Made by a program: the position numbers and the translations under genes. Below, piece by piece: positions 30,628 to 38,133 of a stretch of DNA of 38,133 nt. The stretch comes from Candidatus Cryptobacteroides merdavium (lineage in GTDB: Bacteria; Bacteroidota; Bacteroidia; Bacteroidales; UBA932), in contig JADIMO010000099.1 in NCBI GenBank assembly GCA_017694755.1, positions 1-38,133 of the forward strand, in the 5' to 3' direction. The number at the start of each line of letters is the position of its first letter. Position 1 is the first letter of the stretch. The notes below the pieces were generated by a model. It ran no database searches. It was not told where the DNA came from and saw only the letters and a list, made by a program, of their open reading frames with translations.

Positions 30628-31724
30628 TTCAGTCTGAGTTTGAAGTTTTTAATACTTATTGCCAGTAAAAAGACCGCCATTACAGACAGTATGATAAACT
30701 CTTTTGCGACCATGCTCATAGAAAGGCCCTCTATCATCAATTTCCTTACACCCTCAATGTACCAACTAGCCGGAATGATATAAGAAACTATTTGAAATAT
30801 TCTCGGCATACTCTCAATGGGAAATAGGAGACCGGAAAGGAATATCACTGGAATCATCAGCACCATACCGGAGCCTAGCATTGCGGCGAGCTGAGTTCTT
30901 GCTTTTGTAGAAATCAACAGGCCGAGGGCAAGGGAAACAATTATGTAAATAAGAGACAGCAGAGTGAGACTCCAGAAACTCCCGGTCATCGGGACATCCA
31001 GCAATGTTATTGACAACAGCAATATGGTCAGGTAGTTGACTATGGATAATACCATGTAAGGGATCATTTTAGAAATAATAATGACTAAAGGCCTCATTGG
31101 AGAAACAAGGAGAATTTCCATTGTACCGGATTCTTTCTCCCTTACGATAGAGATGGAGGTCATCATGGCGCAGATGAGAATGATAATCAGCCCCATGACT
31201 CCGGGAACAAAACTGTACGAGCTGCGCATTTGAGGATTAAACAGCATTTTGATATTCGGTTGTATCCCTGCTTGTCCGGCTGTTGCGCCAGAGGAAAGTT
31301 CCATGGTTATTATTCCTGAAGCATATGCTGCTGCCGCTCTGGCAGTATTGGTATTGGACCCATCGGTTATCAATTGGACAACACTTCCTTCCGGGGAGAA
31401 TACCTCATCGGCAAAACCGGGAGAGAATACCATTGCCAGACTTATACTTCCGTCCCTGAAATATTTCTCTATATTATCTGAACTGTGGAGTATCTTGCGT
31501 ACTGTGAAATATTCACTCGCATCTATTCTTTCCGTCAGTCTTCTTATCACCTCATCCTGTTGTACAGATACTACCGCAAGATCCATATTGCGTATTTCTG
31601 TTGAAATCGCAAATCCGAACAATATAATTTGGACAGTCGGTATTCCGAGCAATATCAACATCGTCCTGCTGTCCCTAAACACGTGAAGAAATTCCTTTTT
31701 AACAAATGCCTTAAGCTGTCTCAT
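30624..31724 (-). CDS. ABC-2 type permease, first of the pair (YbhS-like)
   Basis: The 366-residue protein has the same layout as its neighbour: helix 1 near residues 22-42, a periplasmic domain to about 175, then five helices. Typical pieces are MRQLKAFVKKEFLHVFRDSR at the N-terminus, SIVREKESGTMEILLVSPMR in the middle and PRIFQIVSYIIPASWYIEGV near the end. It lies 6 bases after the second ATPase gene and overlaps the next permease as ATGA. The two permeases probably form a heterodimer, which fits the two different ATPases upstream. Confidence 0.9.
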   Translation of the reverse strand: MRQLKAFVKKEFLHVFRDSRTMLILLGIPTVQIILFGFAISTEIRNMDLAVVSVQQDEVIRRLTERIDASEYFTVRKILHSSDNIEKYFRDGSISLAMVFSPGFADEVFSPEGSVVQLITDGSNTNTARAAAAYASGIITMELSSGATAGQAGIQPNIKMLFNPQMRSSYSFVPGVMGLIIILICAMMTSISIVREKESGTMEILLVSPMRPLVIIISKMIPYMVLSIVNYLTILLLSITLLDVPMTGSFWSLTLLSLIYIIVSLALGLLISTKARTQLAAMLGSGMVLMIPVIFLSGLLFPIESMPRIFQIVSYIIPASWYIEGVRKLMIEGLSMSMVAKEFIILSVMAVFLLAISIKNFKLRLK

Positions 31725-31730
31725 GGCTGT

Positions 31731-32471
31731 CTATCCTATACGTTCCGCATTTCTTGCCAGCATATAAAACACATCGTCCATCGTCCCGGCGCCGAGTGAG
31801 GCCTTTAGTTCCGAAGGGGTGCCCATCGCCGCAATACGTCCGTCGACCATTATCGAGACTCTGTGGCAATATTCGGCCTCATCCATATAATGGGTGGTCA
31901 CGAACACGGTTATGCCGCGCTCTGATGCCTCGTAAATCTGCCTCCAGAACTGTCTTCGGGTAACAGGGTCGACTCCTCCCGTCGGCTCATCCAAAAAGAC
32001 TATCGCCGGTTCGTGGAAGATGGATACGGAGAAGGCCAGTTTCTGTTTCCAGCCCAGCGGCAGGGAACCTACAAGCATATCCCGCTCGTCATACAGTCCC
32101 AACCTTGTCAGCACCGCAGCTCTTTTGTCCGCAATATCCTTCTCCCTCATCCCGTATATGCCGGCAAAGAGGGTCATGTTTTCGGAAACGGTCAGGTCAT
32201 CGTAAAGGGAAAATCTCTGACTCATGTATCCTATGCGCCTTTTTATTTTCTCAGGGTCCTTCACGACATCAATTCCGGCCACAACCGCTTTCCCGGACGT
32301 AGGGCGGCTGAGCCCGCAGAGCATCCTCATGGCCGTAGTCTTGCCCGCACCGTTGGCTCCGAGAAATCCGAAGATCTCTCCTTTCTCCACCGAAAACGAG
32401 ATATTGTCTACGGCAGTGAAGTTTCCGAACCGCTTTGTCAGCGACTCGGCATGTATGGCCATCTCACTCAT
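31731..32471 (-). CDS. ABC transporter ATPase, second of the pair
   Basis: The protein is about 246 residues when started at the ATG at 32469-32471 (MSEMAIHAESLTKRFG). In-frame ATGs at 32486 and 32462 are alternatives. Walker A is GANGAGKTT and Walker B is IVFLDEPTGGVDP. The signature motif is degenerate, LPLGWKQKLA instead of LSGGQ; the same kind of change is known in the C-terminal half of E. coli YbhF, so it is probably a family trait. It overlaps the first ATPase gene by a few bases. The pair corresponds to the two halves of YbhF, here made as separate proteins. Confidence 0.9.
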   Translation of the reverse strand: MSEMAIHAESLTKRFGNFTAVDNISFSVEKGEIFGFLGANGAGKTTAMRMLCGLSRPTSGKAVVAGIDVVKDPEKIKRRIGYMSQRFSLYDDLTVSENMTLFAGIYGMREKDIADKRAAVLTRLGLYDERDMLVGSLPLGWKQKLAFSVSIFHEPAIVFLDEPTGGVDPVTRRQFWRQIYEASERGITVFVTTHYMDEAEYCHRVSIMVDGRIAAMGTPSELKASLGAGTMDDVFYMLARNAERIG

Positions 32472-33378
32472 AATCATTGTTGTCAAAATCCATAAAACAG
32501 TCTTCCACGGTGGGCGTGCATTCGGCTAAGGTGGAAATGTCGTATCCGGCTGAGGCAGCTCTCTCCGACAGCTCGGCGAGACTCAGGGACGGAGAGACTA
32601 TGTGCAGCCTGTCACCGAAGGGGTAGCAGGCCTGCACTCCGTCGATTGCCGCAAGGCCGTCAAGGGCCTTCACGGTGCTTCCGACCGCCTTTATTTCATA
32701 CAGATGCTTGCCGAACTTCTCCGTTATGGCCCCGGGCGTGTCCGTCTTGAAGAAGCGGCCGTCCTTCATGAGGGACATGGTGTCGCAGAGGGATGCCTCA
32801 TCCATATAGGGAGAGCTCACTATTATCGTCATGCCCTGGGCCTTGAGCCGTGAGAGCATCTGCCAGAACTCCTTGCGGCTGACGGGGTCCACGCCTGTCG
32901 TAGGTTCATCGAGAAAAAGCACGCGGGGCCTGTGTATCATGGCGCAGCACAGGGCCAGTTTCTGTTTCATTCCCCCTGAGAGTTTCCCCGCACGTCTTTT
33001 CCTGAACGGCTCTATCTGCCGGTATATGTCCTCGACCAGGCTGTAATTCTCCTGAACAGTGGTGTTGAAAACCGATGCGAACAGGGAAAGATTCTCCTCC
33101 ACCGTCAGATCCTGGTAAAGCGAGAAATGCCCGGGCATATATCCGACCAGCCTGCGTATCTCCATCATGTCCTTGACCGTATCGTATCCGCACACTTGAG
33201 CCGAGCCGGAATCCGGCACAATCAATGTCGTCATTATGCGGAACAGCGAGGTCTTCCCGGCTCCGTCTGGGCCTATGATTCCGAAGAGCGAGCCTTCCTC
33301 CACCTCGAGGCTTACATCCTTCAGGGCCTGGATTTTCCCGTAACTCAGACGGACATTTCTTACTGACACCTCTACCAT
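32464..33378 (-). CDS. ABC transporter ATPase, first of the pair
   Basis: The 304-residue protein has Walker A GPDGAGKTS at residues 36-44, a canonical signature LSGGMKQKLAL near 138, Walker B RVLFLDEPTTGVDP near 157, and an extra C-terminal region of about 80 residues that ends in an acidic tail. It lies 3 bases after the HlyD-like gene and overlaps the second ATPase gene. With an intact signature here and a degenerate one in the partner, the heterodimer would have one regular and one altered ATP site. Confidence 0.92.
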   Translation of the reverse strand: MVEVSVRNVRLSYGKIQALKDVSLEVEEGSLFGIIGPDGAGKTSLFRIMTTLIVPDSGSAQVCGYDTVKDMMEIRRLVGYMPGHFSLYQDLTVEENLSLFASVFNTTVQENYSLVEDIYRQIEPFRKRRAGKLSGGMKQKLALCCAMIHRPRVLFLDEPTTGVDPVSRKEFWQMLSRLKAQGMTIIVSSPYMDEASLCDTMSLMKDGRFFKTDTPGAITEKFGKHLYEIKAVGSTVKALDGLAAIDGVQACYPFGDRLHIVSPSLSLAELSERAASAGYDISTLAECTPTVEDCFMDFDNNDYE

Positions 33379-33381
33379 AAA

Positions 33382-34284
33382 CTACAGTATTACCTCTCCG
33401 TACATACCTATTTTCAAATATCCGTCATTTCCGACCGATATTTTTACCGCATACACCAGATTCTCCCGCTCGTCCTTGGTCTGGATGCTTTTCGGGGAAA
33501 ACTCGCTTTTGTCCGAAATCCAGCTCACCGTCCCCTCGTACTCCCTCGTATTGTCCCCTCCGAAGTCAGCGATTACCTTGACCCTCTGTCCTATCCGGAC
33601 ATCCTTCAGCTGCCAGAGGCAGAAATACGCCCTGAGGGTCATTGTACGGGTGTCAGCCACCCTGAACAGGGGCTTGCCGCTGACTGCGAGCTCTCCGGCA
33701 TGGGCATACCGGGCCAGCACCGTCCCGTCCACAGGGGATGCAATCCTGCATTTGGCCAGCTGATCCTCGATCTGCAGTATCCGGTTGCGAGCGGAGGCGA
33801 GCTGACCTTCGAGGGATGCAATGGTATTGCCGAGGCCCGACTCCTGCGCCTCTATCTGCCCCTCAAGGACTTCTATCGCGGAGAGAATGTCTTCCAGGTC
33901 CTTCGGGGTGGCGGCATCGTCCTCGAGCAGCCGCTCTATCCTGTCCTTCTCCCGGAGCTGCTGTTTCAGCCGGCTCCTCATTGCGGAAGTCTGTCTGTCT
34001 ATGTCGGGCATACTGCCTTCCAGGAACATGATGCTTTCCTCAAGCTGCTGCTTCTGCAGGAAAAGCTGCACTGTATCTATCTGACCCACTGCCTGCCCGG
34101 CCTGAAGCTGCTGTCCCTCGGTCAGGTCCAGCCATTCTATTTTGCCCGTCGCTTCTGACGAGACAGTTATCTCGTCGGCCTCAAAAGTGCCGGCGGCATC
34201 GGAACTCATTCCGGAAGGTCCGCAGGAATTCAGGAGTATCAGGAAGCAGGGAGCGCATATTGCCGTCATTATAATTTTTCTCAT
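33382..34284 (-). CDS. HlyD-family periplasmic adaptor (YbhG-like), lipoprotein
   Basis: The 300-residue protein has a signal with a lipobox-like LNSC near residue 20, then the biotinyl-lipoyl half-motif TFEADEITVSSEATGKIEWL, a long coiled-coil hairpin (about residues 70-180), the return half-motif ASPVDGTVLARYAHAGELAV and a beta-barrel domain ending in LKIGMYGEVIL. It would join the ABC permeases in the inner membrane to the TolC-like channel. It lies 12 bases after the TolC-like gene and 3 bases before the first ATPase gene. Confidence 0.92.
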   Translation of the reverse strand: MRKIIMTAICAPCFLILLNSCGPSGMSSDAAGTFEADEITVSSEATGKIEWLDLTEGQQLQAGQAVGQIDTVQLFLQKQQLEESIMFLEGSMPDIDRQTSAMRSRLKQQLREKDRIERLLEDDAATPKDLEDILSAIEVLEGQIEAQESGLGNTIASLEGQLASARNRILQIEDQLAKCRIASPVDGTVLARYAHAGELAVSGKPLFRVADTRTMTLRAYFCLWQLKDVRIGQRVKVIADFGGDNTREYEGTVSWISDKSEFSPKSIQTKDERENLVYAVKISVGNDGYLKIGMYGEVIL

Positions 34285-34296
34285 TGCCGTGCCGTT

Positions 34297-35589
34297 TTAG
34301 TAGTTCAACGTATATCTCATTTCGTATAATTTTTTTAAATATTCCAGTTCGTGGATGGACTTGTCGATTCTGGCCCTGTGCTCGTCATTGATGTCCCTCA
34401 GCAGGTCGCTGATCAGGAGCGTGCCGTTCCGCAGCTGGGACTCAGAGGCCTCCCGGATGGATGTCCGGATGTTGATAAGCTTGTCGTCGTCCTCGAGAAT
34501 CTTTCTCATCTGCTCAATGTCCGCATTCAGACGGACCTGCTCAAGCCGGTTGCCGTACAGGAAAGTCTCTCTCTGCAGCTCGACCTGGCGTACGGATGCA
34601 TCGAGCCTGCGTTCTGTGTTCCTCTTTGTGTAGAATGCGGAAATATTCCACTGGAAGCGCACTCCTACATAGAAGTTCGGCCTCCACCGGTATTCCATCA
34701 TATCCTCGAACATGTTCAGGCCCGGATAACCGTACAGACCCTGGGCAAACAGGCTGAACCGGGGCATGAGCGTGGATTTTAACGCTGTCCTGCCGGCTTC
34801 TATGGAGGCAGCCATCGCTTCGTAAAGCTGCAGCTCCGGTCTATTGCTCTGCGGACCACCGCTGTACAGTACCGGCTCCGGCCTGACAAAAGTATCCTCT
34901 TCCGAAAGTTCCCTGCCGGTCATGACTGACAGCACCTGTATATAGGCTTTCCTAGAGCAGCAGATCCGGGTCCTCCGCTGTGAGTTGGCGATGAGCTCTG
35001 CCTCTACTTTGGCCAGGTCGGATGGTCCGGCCAGACCGTTGTCAATATAAGACCGGATGATTTTGCGGTTATCCTCCAGTATGCCTGCTGCCAGGTCATT
35101 GAGACGGAGCTGCTCATCGAGGACGAGGATGCCGAAATACAGCTGGTTGACCTTGTCCGTCAGTGCGTACAACTCGACTTCCAGGGACTTTGAGGATACC
35201 TCTTTTTCCGCCAGGACCGCCTCTTTCCTGGACTTTGTGTAACCGCCGTCCCACAGCGTCTGCTCTATGTTCAGCGCCAGCTTGTACTGGTCCTTGTGAA
35301 GCCCGGAAATATCCACTCCGAGCATACTGAACACATCGGTCATGCTTTCAGGGAAAGACACTACGTCACTCTGGTATGTGGCCTGTCCGGACAGGGATAT
35401 CTGCGGCGCCCATGCGGAAGAGGCATCGGCAAGGGAGAAATCCGCAATCTTGTCTATCAGTTCGAATTGACGGATAGCAGGATAATTTGCGCGAGCAAAA
35501 GATTGTATACTCTCCAAAGTATATGAATTTGCTCCAGCAGCTACCTCTGAAATAGTAAATATTACAATAATACTTATTATCTGCCTCAT
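34297..35589 (-). CDS. TolC-like outer membrane efflux protein
   Basis: The 430-residue product has an N-terminal signal-like segment (MRQIISIIVIFTISEVAAGA) and two long helical repeats with internal similarity, as in TolC/OEP proteins. Typical stretches are YTLESIQSFARANYPAIRQF near the N-terminus and LNIEQTLWDGGYTKSRKEAV around residue 107. It ends in Tyr, as is common in outer-membrane barrels. It lies 13 bases after tetR and 12 bases before the HlyD-like gene, so the exporter has its own outer channel. Base composition changes sharply here: this gene and those after it are GC-richer than the tetR gene. Confidence 0.9.
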   Translation of the reverse strand: MRQIISIIVIFTISEVAAGANSYTLESIQSFARANYPAIRQFELIDKIADFSLADASSAWAPQISLSGQATYQSDVVSFPESMTDVFSMLGVDISGLHKDQYKLALNIEQTLWDGGYTKSRKEAVLAEKEVSSKSLEVELYALTDKVNQLYFGILVLDEQLRLNDLAAGILEDNRKIIRSYIDNGLAGPSDLAKVEAELIANSQRRTRICCSRKAYIQVLSVMTGRELSEEDTFVRPEPVLYSGGPQSNRPELQLYEAMAASIEAGRTALKSTLMPRFSLFAQGLYGYPGLNMFEDMMEYRWRPNFYVGVRFQWNISAFYTKRNTERRLDASVRQVELQRETFLYGNRLEQVRLNADIEQMRKILEDDDKLINIRTSIREASESQLRNGTLLISDLLRDINDEHRARIDKSIHELEYLKKLYEMRYTLNY

Positions 35590-35602
35590 TACCTCTAATT
35601 AT

Positions 35603-36226
35603 TTATAATTTCAATGCTAACAACGCAATTCTAATATTTTCTTTCTTACGTCTATCTAAGAATTTCACTATTTCATTATTCGGAAATACATTAGCACTCT
35701 TAAACAATGGAAGTGCGATAAACACAAATACATTTAATGATAAGACCGTTAACAAGAAATCAACAGGGTCTATGTCACGAATCTGTTTTGCAGCAATTTC
35801 TTTCTCCATCTTACCTTTCAGATTTATAATAACTTGCTTAAAAATAGTTTGAGAATATTTATTCCATAATTCTTTACTGACAGAATTATTATTTATCTCT
35901 GATATAATGAATATTATTGTTTTAGGATTTTGTTTAATAAAATCGAAATGTCGTTCTATTGCTTCTACTACGAATTCTGTAAATGTTTTGTTGTCATTTA
36001 CTATTGATAAAAACGAATTTGCTATATTTTTAACTTGCTTCTCAAAAATAATTTCAAACAAGTTTTCTTTTGTGCGATAATAGTAATGAAGCATAGCATG
36101 ATTTACTCCTGCACGTTTTGCAATTTCTGTTGTAGTAGTACCAGAATAGCCTTTTTCTAGAAATATAGCTTCTGCTGCATCTAGAATGTTTTGCTCAGTA
36201 TTTCTATCTTTAATTTCGTTTTTCAT
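35603..36226 (-). CDS. TetR/AcrR-family regulator of the efflux cassette
   Basis: The 207-residue protein has a typical TetR DNA-binding domain in residues about 10-58: AAEAIFLEKGYSGTTTTEIA, then KRAGVNHAMLHYYYRTKENL. The ligand-binding C-terminal domain is hydrophobic and Phe/Ile-rich. It is AT-rich, unlike the exporter genes. It overlaps the SRPBCC remnant by 17 bases upstream and lies 13 bases before the TolC-like gene. By position it should control the operon, and a TetR gene next to ybhGFSR (ybiH/cecR) in E. coli gives a precedent. The ligand is unknown. Confidence 0.9.
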   Translation of the reverse strand: MKNEIKDRNTEQNILDAAEAIFLEKGYSGTTTTEIAKRAGVNHAMLHYYYRTKENLFEIIFEKQVKNIANSFLSIVNDNKTFTEFVVEAIERHFDFIKQNPKTIIFIISEINNNSVSKELWNKYSQTIFKQVIINLKGKMEKEIAAKQIRDIDPVDFLLTVLSLNVFVFIALPLFKSANVFPNNEIVKFLDRRKKENIRIALLALKL

Positions 36227-36515
36227 ATTTTTTAATACTATTTAACAATTCTGTTGAATTTTTCTTTATTATTATTCGCACTAAAGGATATAATATCCTT
36301 TTGATTATTCCCACAGCTCTTATATCAAAATAATGTTTTAGTGATATTTTTACTCCGTTATTTATACTATATATTTCCCATTTTGCGTTCAAGCATTTAA
36401 GGGGATACCTAGGATTAATTTCATTCGTATAAATCAAACAATTCTCTCTATCAATTAGGAACTCGCTTTCCCATTCAAACGCCTTTCCATTTATTGAGAA
36501 AATTCCGCGCTTCAT
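36210..36515 (-). pseudogene. C-terminal remnant of an SRPBCC (cyclase-like) protein
   Basis: The 101-residue open frame starts in the middle of a recognisable fold. GKAFEWESEFLIDRENCLIY, then YPLKCLNAKWEIYSINNGVK and the terminal helix matches the second half of SRPBCC/polyketide-cyclase proteins, whose full length is about 150 residues. About 50 N-terminal residues appear to be missing. It lies directly behind a truncated SDR gene in the same direction, which suggests one deletion joined the two. It overlaps the tetR start by 17 bases, so its translation may still serve to couple tetR expression. Confidence 0.6.
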
Positions 36516-36523
36516 TAAAGCCC

Positions 36524-36862
36524 TTATTTTCCATATACAAGCCGTTTAATATTACACTTTTTTACTGCCTCACATATATTTTTTGTTCCATTAACATTAA
36601 CATCGTAAATTTCCTCCTTTCTCAACTCATCAAAAGTAAATAACCCTGCCGCATGAATAACATAATCACATCCGCTAACAGCATTTTCAACATCACTATA
36701 ACATCTAATATCCCCTGTGATAATTTCCGCATTCATGCCCAGTATACAATCTTTGGGATTTCTAACAAAAAAACGTAAAGAATAACCCGTTTGTAACAAC
36801 TGTTTTGCAATATTATAACCTATATAGCCTGTTGCTCCCGTTAAAAGAATCTTACTTTTCAT
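36524..36862 (-). pseudogene. N-terminal remnant of an NAD-dependent epimerase/SDR
   Basis: The 112-residue open frame has an intact N-terminal Rossmann half: LLTGATGYIGYNIAKQL with the GxxGxxG nucleotide motif at residues 8-14, DIRCYSDVENAVSGCDYVIH, and NVNGTKNICEAVKKCNIKRL. It stops just after KRLVY, where family members continue with the catalytic Ser and YxxxK region. Full-length relatives have about 330 residues, so two thirds are lost and the enzyme cannot be active. The ATG follows a good promoter-like box at 36918-36925. Confidence 0.7.
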
Positions 36863-36917
36863 ATTAAAAATATTTCACAAATTTGTTTTACATTAATGTT
36901 TAACACGATTGTTGATG

Positions 36918-36925
36918 CAAATATA
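36918..36925 (-). promoter_or_regulatory. candidate promoter of the SDR remnant-tetR-efflux-rteAB unit
   Basis: The - strand reads TATATTTG, an exact TAnnTTTG match, with a TTG about 23 bases further upstream as a possible -33 element. Transcription would begin near 36910, leaving a leader of about 48 bases. No later promoter or terminator is obvious between here and rteB, so one transcript of about 11 kb is possible. The gap 36863-37070 also holds CAAAATaATTTTG (37043-37055) and AGTATATATACT (37061-37072) palindromes. Confidence 0.5.
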
Positions 36926-37070
36926 TATCTTTTTTTAAACTTTTGCTACAATAGACATATAATTTTGATTATGCGAATGATTACATGCAAATACTACAAT
37001 CATAAAAACGCATAAATATTTTCCGGTCATTAGCTAATTAGACAAAATAATTTTGGACTGAGTATATATA

Positions 37071-38133
37071 CTACATACCACCTTTTATAGCACACTTACA
37101 TATGTATTTTTCTTTTTCTACTACTGTATTAACCATATATTGTGGACAAATAACATTACATTTGCACTGTTGCTGCCCCATTGTACTCTCCTGCCTTATC
37201 TTACGATCAAGGGCGGCAAGTTCTGATTTCAATGATTTCAATTCGTCCTCCTTACGCCATGTTTTTCCTGCCACCTCCTGTAGAACAGGCAAGTCTCTCT
37301 CTATCGTCTCATTCTTCGCCTTGTACTGTTGCACAATTTGTGGTATGCGCTCCAGAGCGTTCAGGAAATTCATGGCAGCCGCTTTCGTGTCAGCCATGGC
37401 CAACTGTCCGTTGTTGTAGCTGTACTTGTAATGTCCCTCCACGACAAAACGGTTTTGGATAGCGGAAACACCGTCTTTCAAAGCAGTCTCGCTGATGACA
37501 TATATCGGGAAACCATAAACCTCGCCGATACGGGTGTATAGCCCTCCTGTTGTGGCGTTCTTGGCTATTTCCTGCAACCTTGTACCGATTCTCTTTTCGT
37601 CCGTACTCTCCAGCCCGTCCAACCTGATGCGGTTGATTTTATGTCCGTCCTTGTCGGTTTCTGCACGGGAAAGCAGCGTGTTGTAGTCCTCCGTCATCTT
37701 CTCGATGATTACCCTGTTATTGGCGAATTGTGTTATCTTTTCATTCAGTTTGCCCTCGGCCTCGTTCCTCGCTTTGGCAAACGATTTTCTTTCTCCTTCC
37801 AACGCTGCAATCTTCTTCTCCAGTTTGGCTTTGTCCAAAAGATCAGTATTGCCGGAAAGAATAGCCATATATTCGGAGAAGTTCATTCCGTTCTTCTCGT
37901 CCATAGCACCCTCGTCGATAGTCCTTGCGCCCATCGCTCCGCTCTTGAGCTGGTTGATGAATGTCTGTTTGCAGTGCAACAGATTGAATTTGTAGCTGTC
38001 GAGCGATTTCTCCACGGCATAGATAATCACATCCACCTTGTTGTCGGCATACAGCTTGGCTATCTCGTTGCCTTTTCTTACGGCACGCCCGTCCCTCTGC
38101 TGAAGGTCCGACGGTCTCCACGGCGTATCCAGA
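37071..38133 (-). CDS. C-terminal part of a giant SNF2-helicase/DNA-methylase protein (partial)
   Basis: The frame is open to the right edge of the window, so only the 3' end of the gene is seen, about 353 codons. The first visible residues, LDTPWRPSDLQQRDGRAVRK, are helicase motif VI of SNF2-type proteins. After them come a long coiled coil and a conserved-looking region (TTGGLYTRIGEVYGFPIYVI). Bacteroidales conjugative elements carry a protein of about 1900 residues that joins an N6-adenine methylase and such a helicase, and this is very probably its end. The last 36 residues are unusual: a Cys-rich tail with CKCNVIC and CKC encoded by AT-rich DNA. They may derive from neighbouring sequence joined by recombination. 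Confidence 0.85.
   Translation of the reverse strand, partial: LDTPWRPSDLQQRDGRAVRKGNEIAKLYADNKVDVIIYAVEKSLDSYKFNLLHCKQTFINQLKSGAMGARTIDEGAMDEKNGMNFSEYMAILSGNTDLLDKAKLEKKIAALEGERKSFAKARNEAEGKLNEKITQFANNRVIIEKMTEDYNTLLSRAETDKDGHKINRIRLDGLESTDEKRIGTRLQEIAKNATTGGLYTRIGEVYGFPIYVISETALKDGVSAIQNRFVVEGHYKYSYNNGQLAMADTKAAAMNFLNALERIPQIVQQYKAKNETIERDLPVLQEVAGKTWRKEDELKSLKSELAALDRKIRQESTMGQQQCKCNVICPQYMVNTVVEKEKYICKCAIKGGM

Noticed and set aside
29498..36925. Search for tetQ or another ribosomal protection gene upstream of rteA
   Set aside because: No elongation-factor-like GTPase motif is present; every gene in this interval is part of the exporter, its regulator, or the SDR/SRPBCC remnants.
1..38133. 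Search for IS elements, integrase and attachment sites
   Set aside because: No transposase, tyrosine or serine recombinase signature, and no long terminal repeats were recognised in the window; the element ends lie outside it.

Overview
The window is an internal piece of a Bacteroidales integrative conjugative element (conjugative transposon) of the CTnDOT/Tn4555 world. The evidence is a near-complete Bacteroidetes-type (MPF-B) transfer operon traA to traQ, a divergent mobA-mobB-mobC module, PcfK/PcfJ-type accessory genes, and the rteA-rteB-rteC regulatory set. Promoter-like sites fit the Bacteroides -7 consensus TAnnTTTG, and purine-rich Shine-Dalgarno sequences are mostly absent, as expected for Bacteroidota. 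No rRNA, tRNA, IS element, integrase or CRISPR array is visible, and neither end of the element lies in the window.

Layout. (1) 1-2449, + strand: small conserved accessory genes including PcfK-like and PcfJ-like proteins. (2) 2620-3632, + strand: an AT-rich two-gene cargo (lipoprotein plus small helical protein) closed by a strong bidirectional terminator at 3643-3690. (3) 3694-17988, - strand: the type IV secretion operon, read from traA (ParA-like, right end) through a DUF3408 gene, traD, E, F, G, a DUF3876 lipoprotein, an unknown gene, traI, J, K, L, M, N, O, P, an unusual helical-repeat protein, and traQ. (4) 17989-18691: a repeat-rich divergent intergenic region, the best oriT candidate. 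(5) 18692-22361, + strand: mobA (accessory protein), mobB (relaxase), mobC (coupling protein). (6) 22533-24200, - strand: an AlbA_2/GHKL-type regulator or defence-like cargo gene. (7) 24295-29497, - strand: rteC-like gene, a short RibD/DHFR-like gene, rteB and rteA. (8) 29515-36862, - strand: a complete efflux cassette (TetR, TolC-like, HlyD-like, two ABC ATPases, two ABC-2 permeases) preceded by remnants of an SDR gene and an SRPBCC gene. (9) 37071-38133: the 3' end of a very large SNF2-helicase/DNA-methylase gene that runs off the right edge.

How it works together. TraG (VirB4), TraE/F (VirB2/3), TraJ (VirB6), TraK (VirB8), TraN (VirB9) and TraM (VirB10) would build the channel. MobA/MobB would nick oriT and MobC would deliver the DNA. 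RteA/RteB/RteC homologues would control excision and transfer. In CTnDOT, rteA and rteB lie downstream of tetQ in one tetracycline-inducible operon. Here the position directly upstream of rteA is taken by a TetR-controlled tripartite ABC exporter whose last gene ends 17 bases before rteA. The most interesting inference is that transfer control in this element has been rewired from tetracycline/tetQ to an efflux substrate sensed by TetR.

The other main observations are a 20-base leader motif repeated before mobA, traN and traE; a 12-mer shared upstream of the rteC-like and RibD-like genes; an attenuator-like arrangement before mobA; and a helical-repeat protein embedded between traP and traQ.
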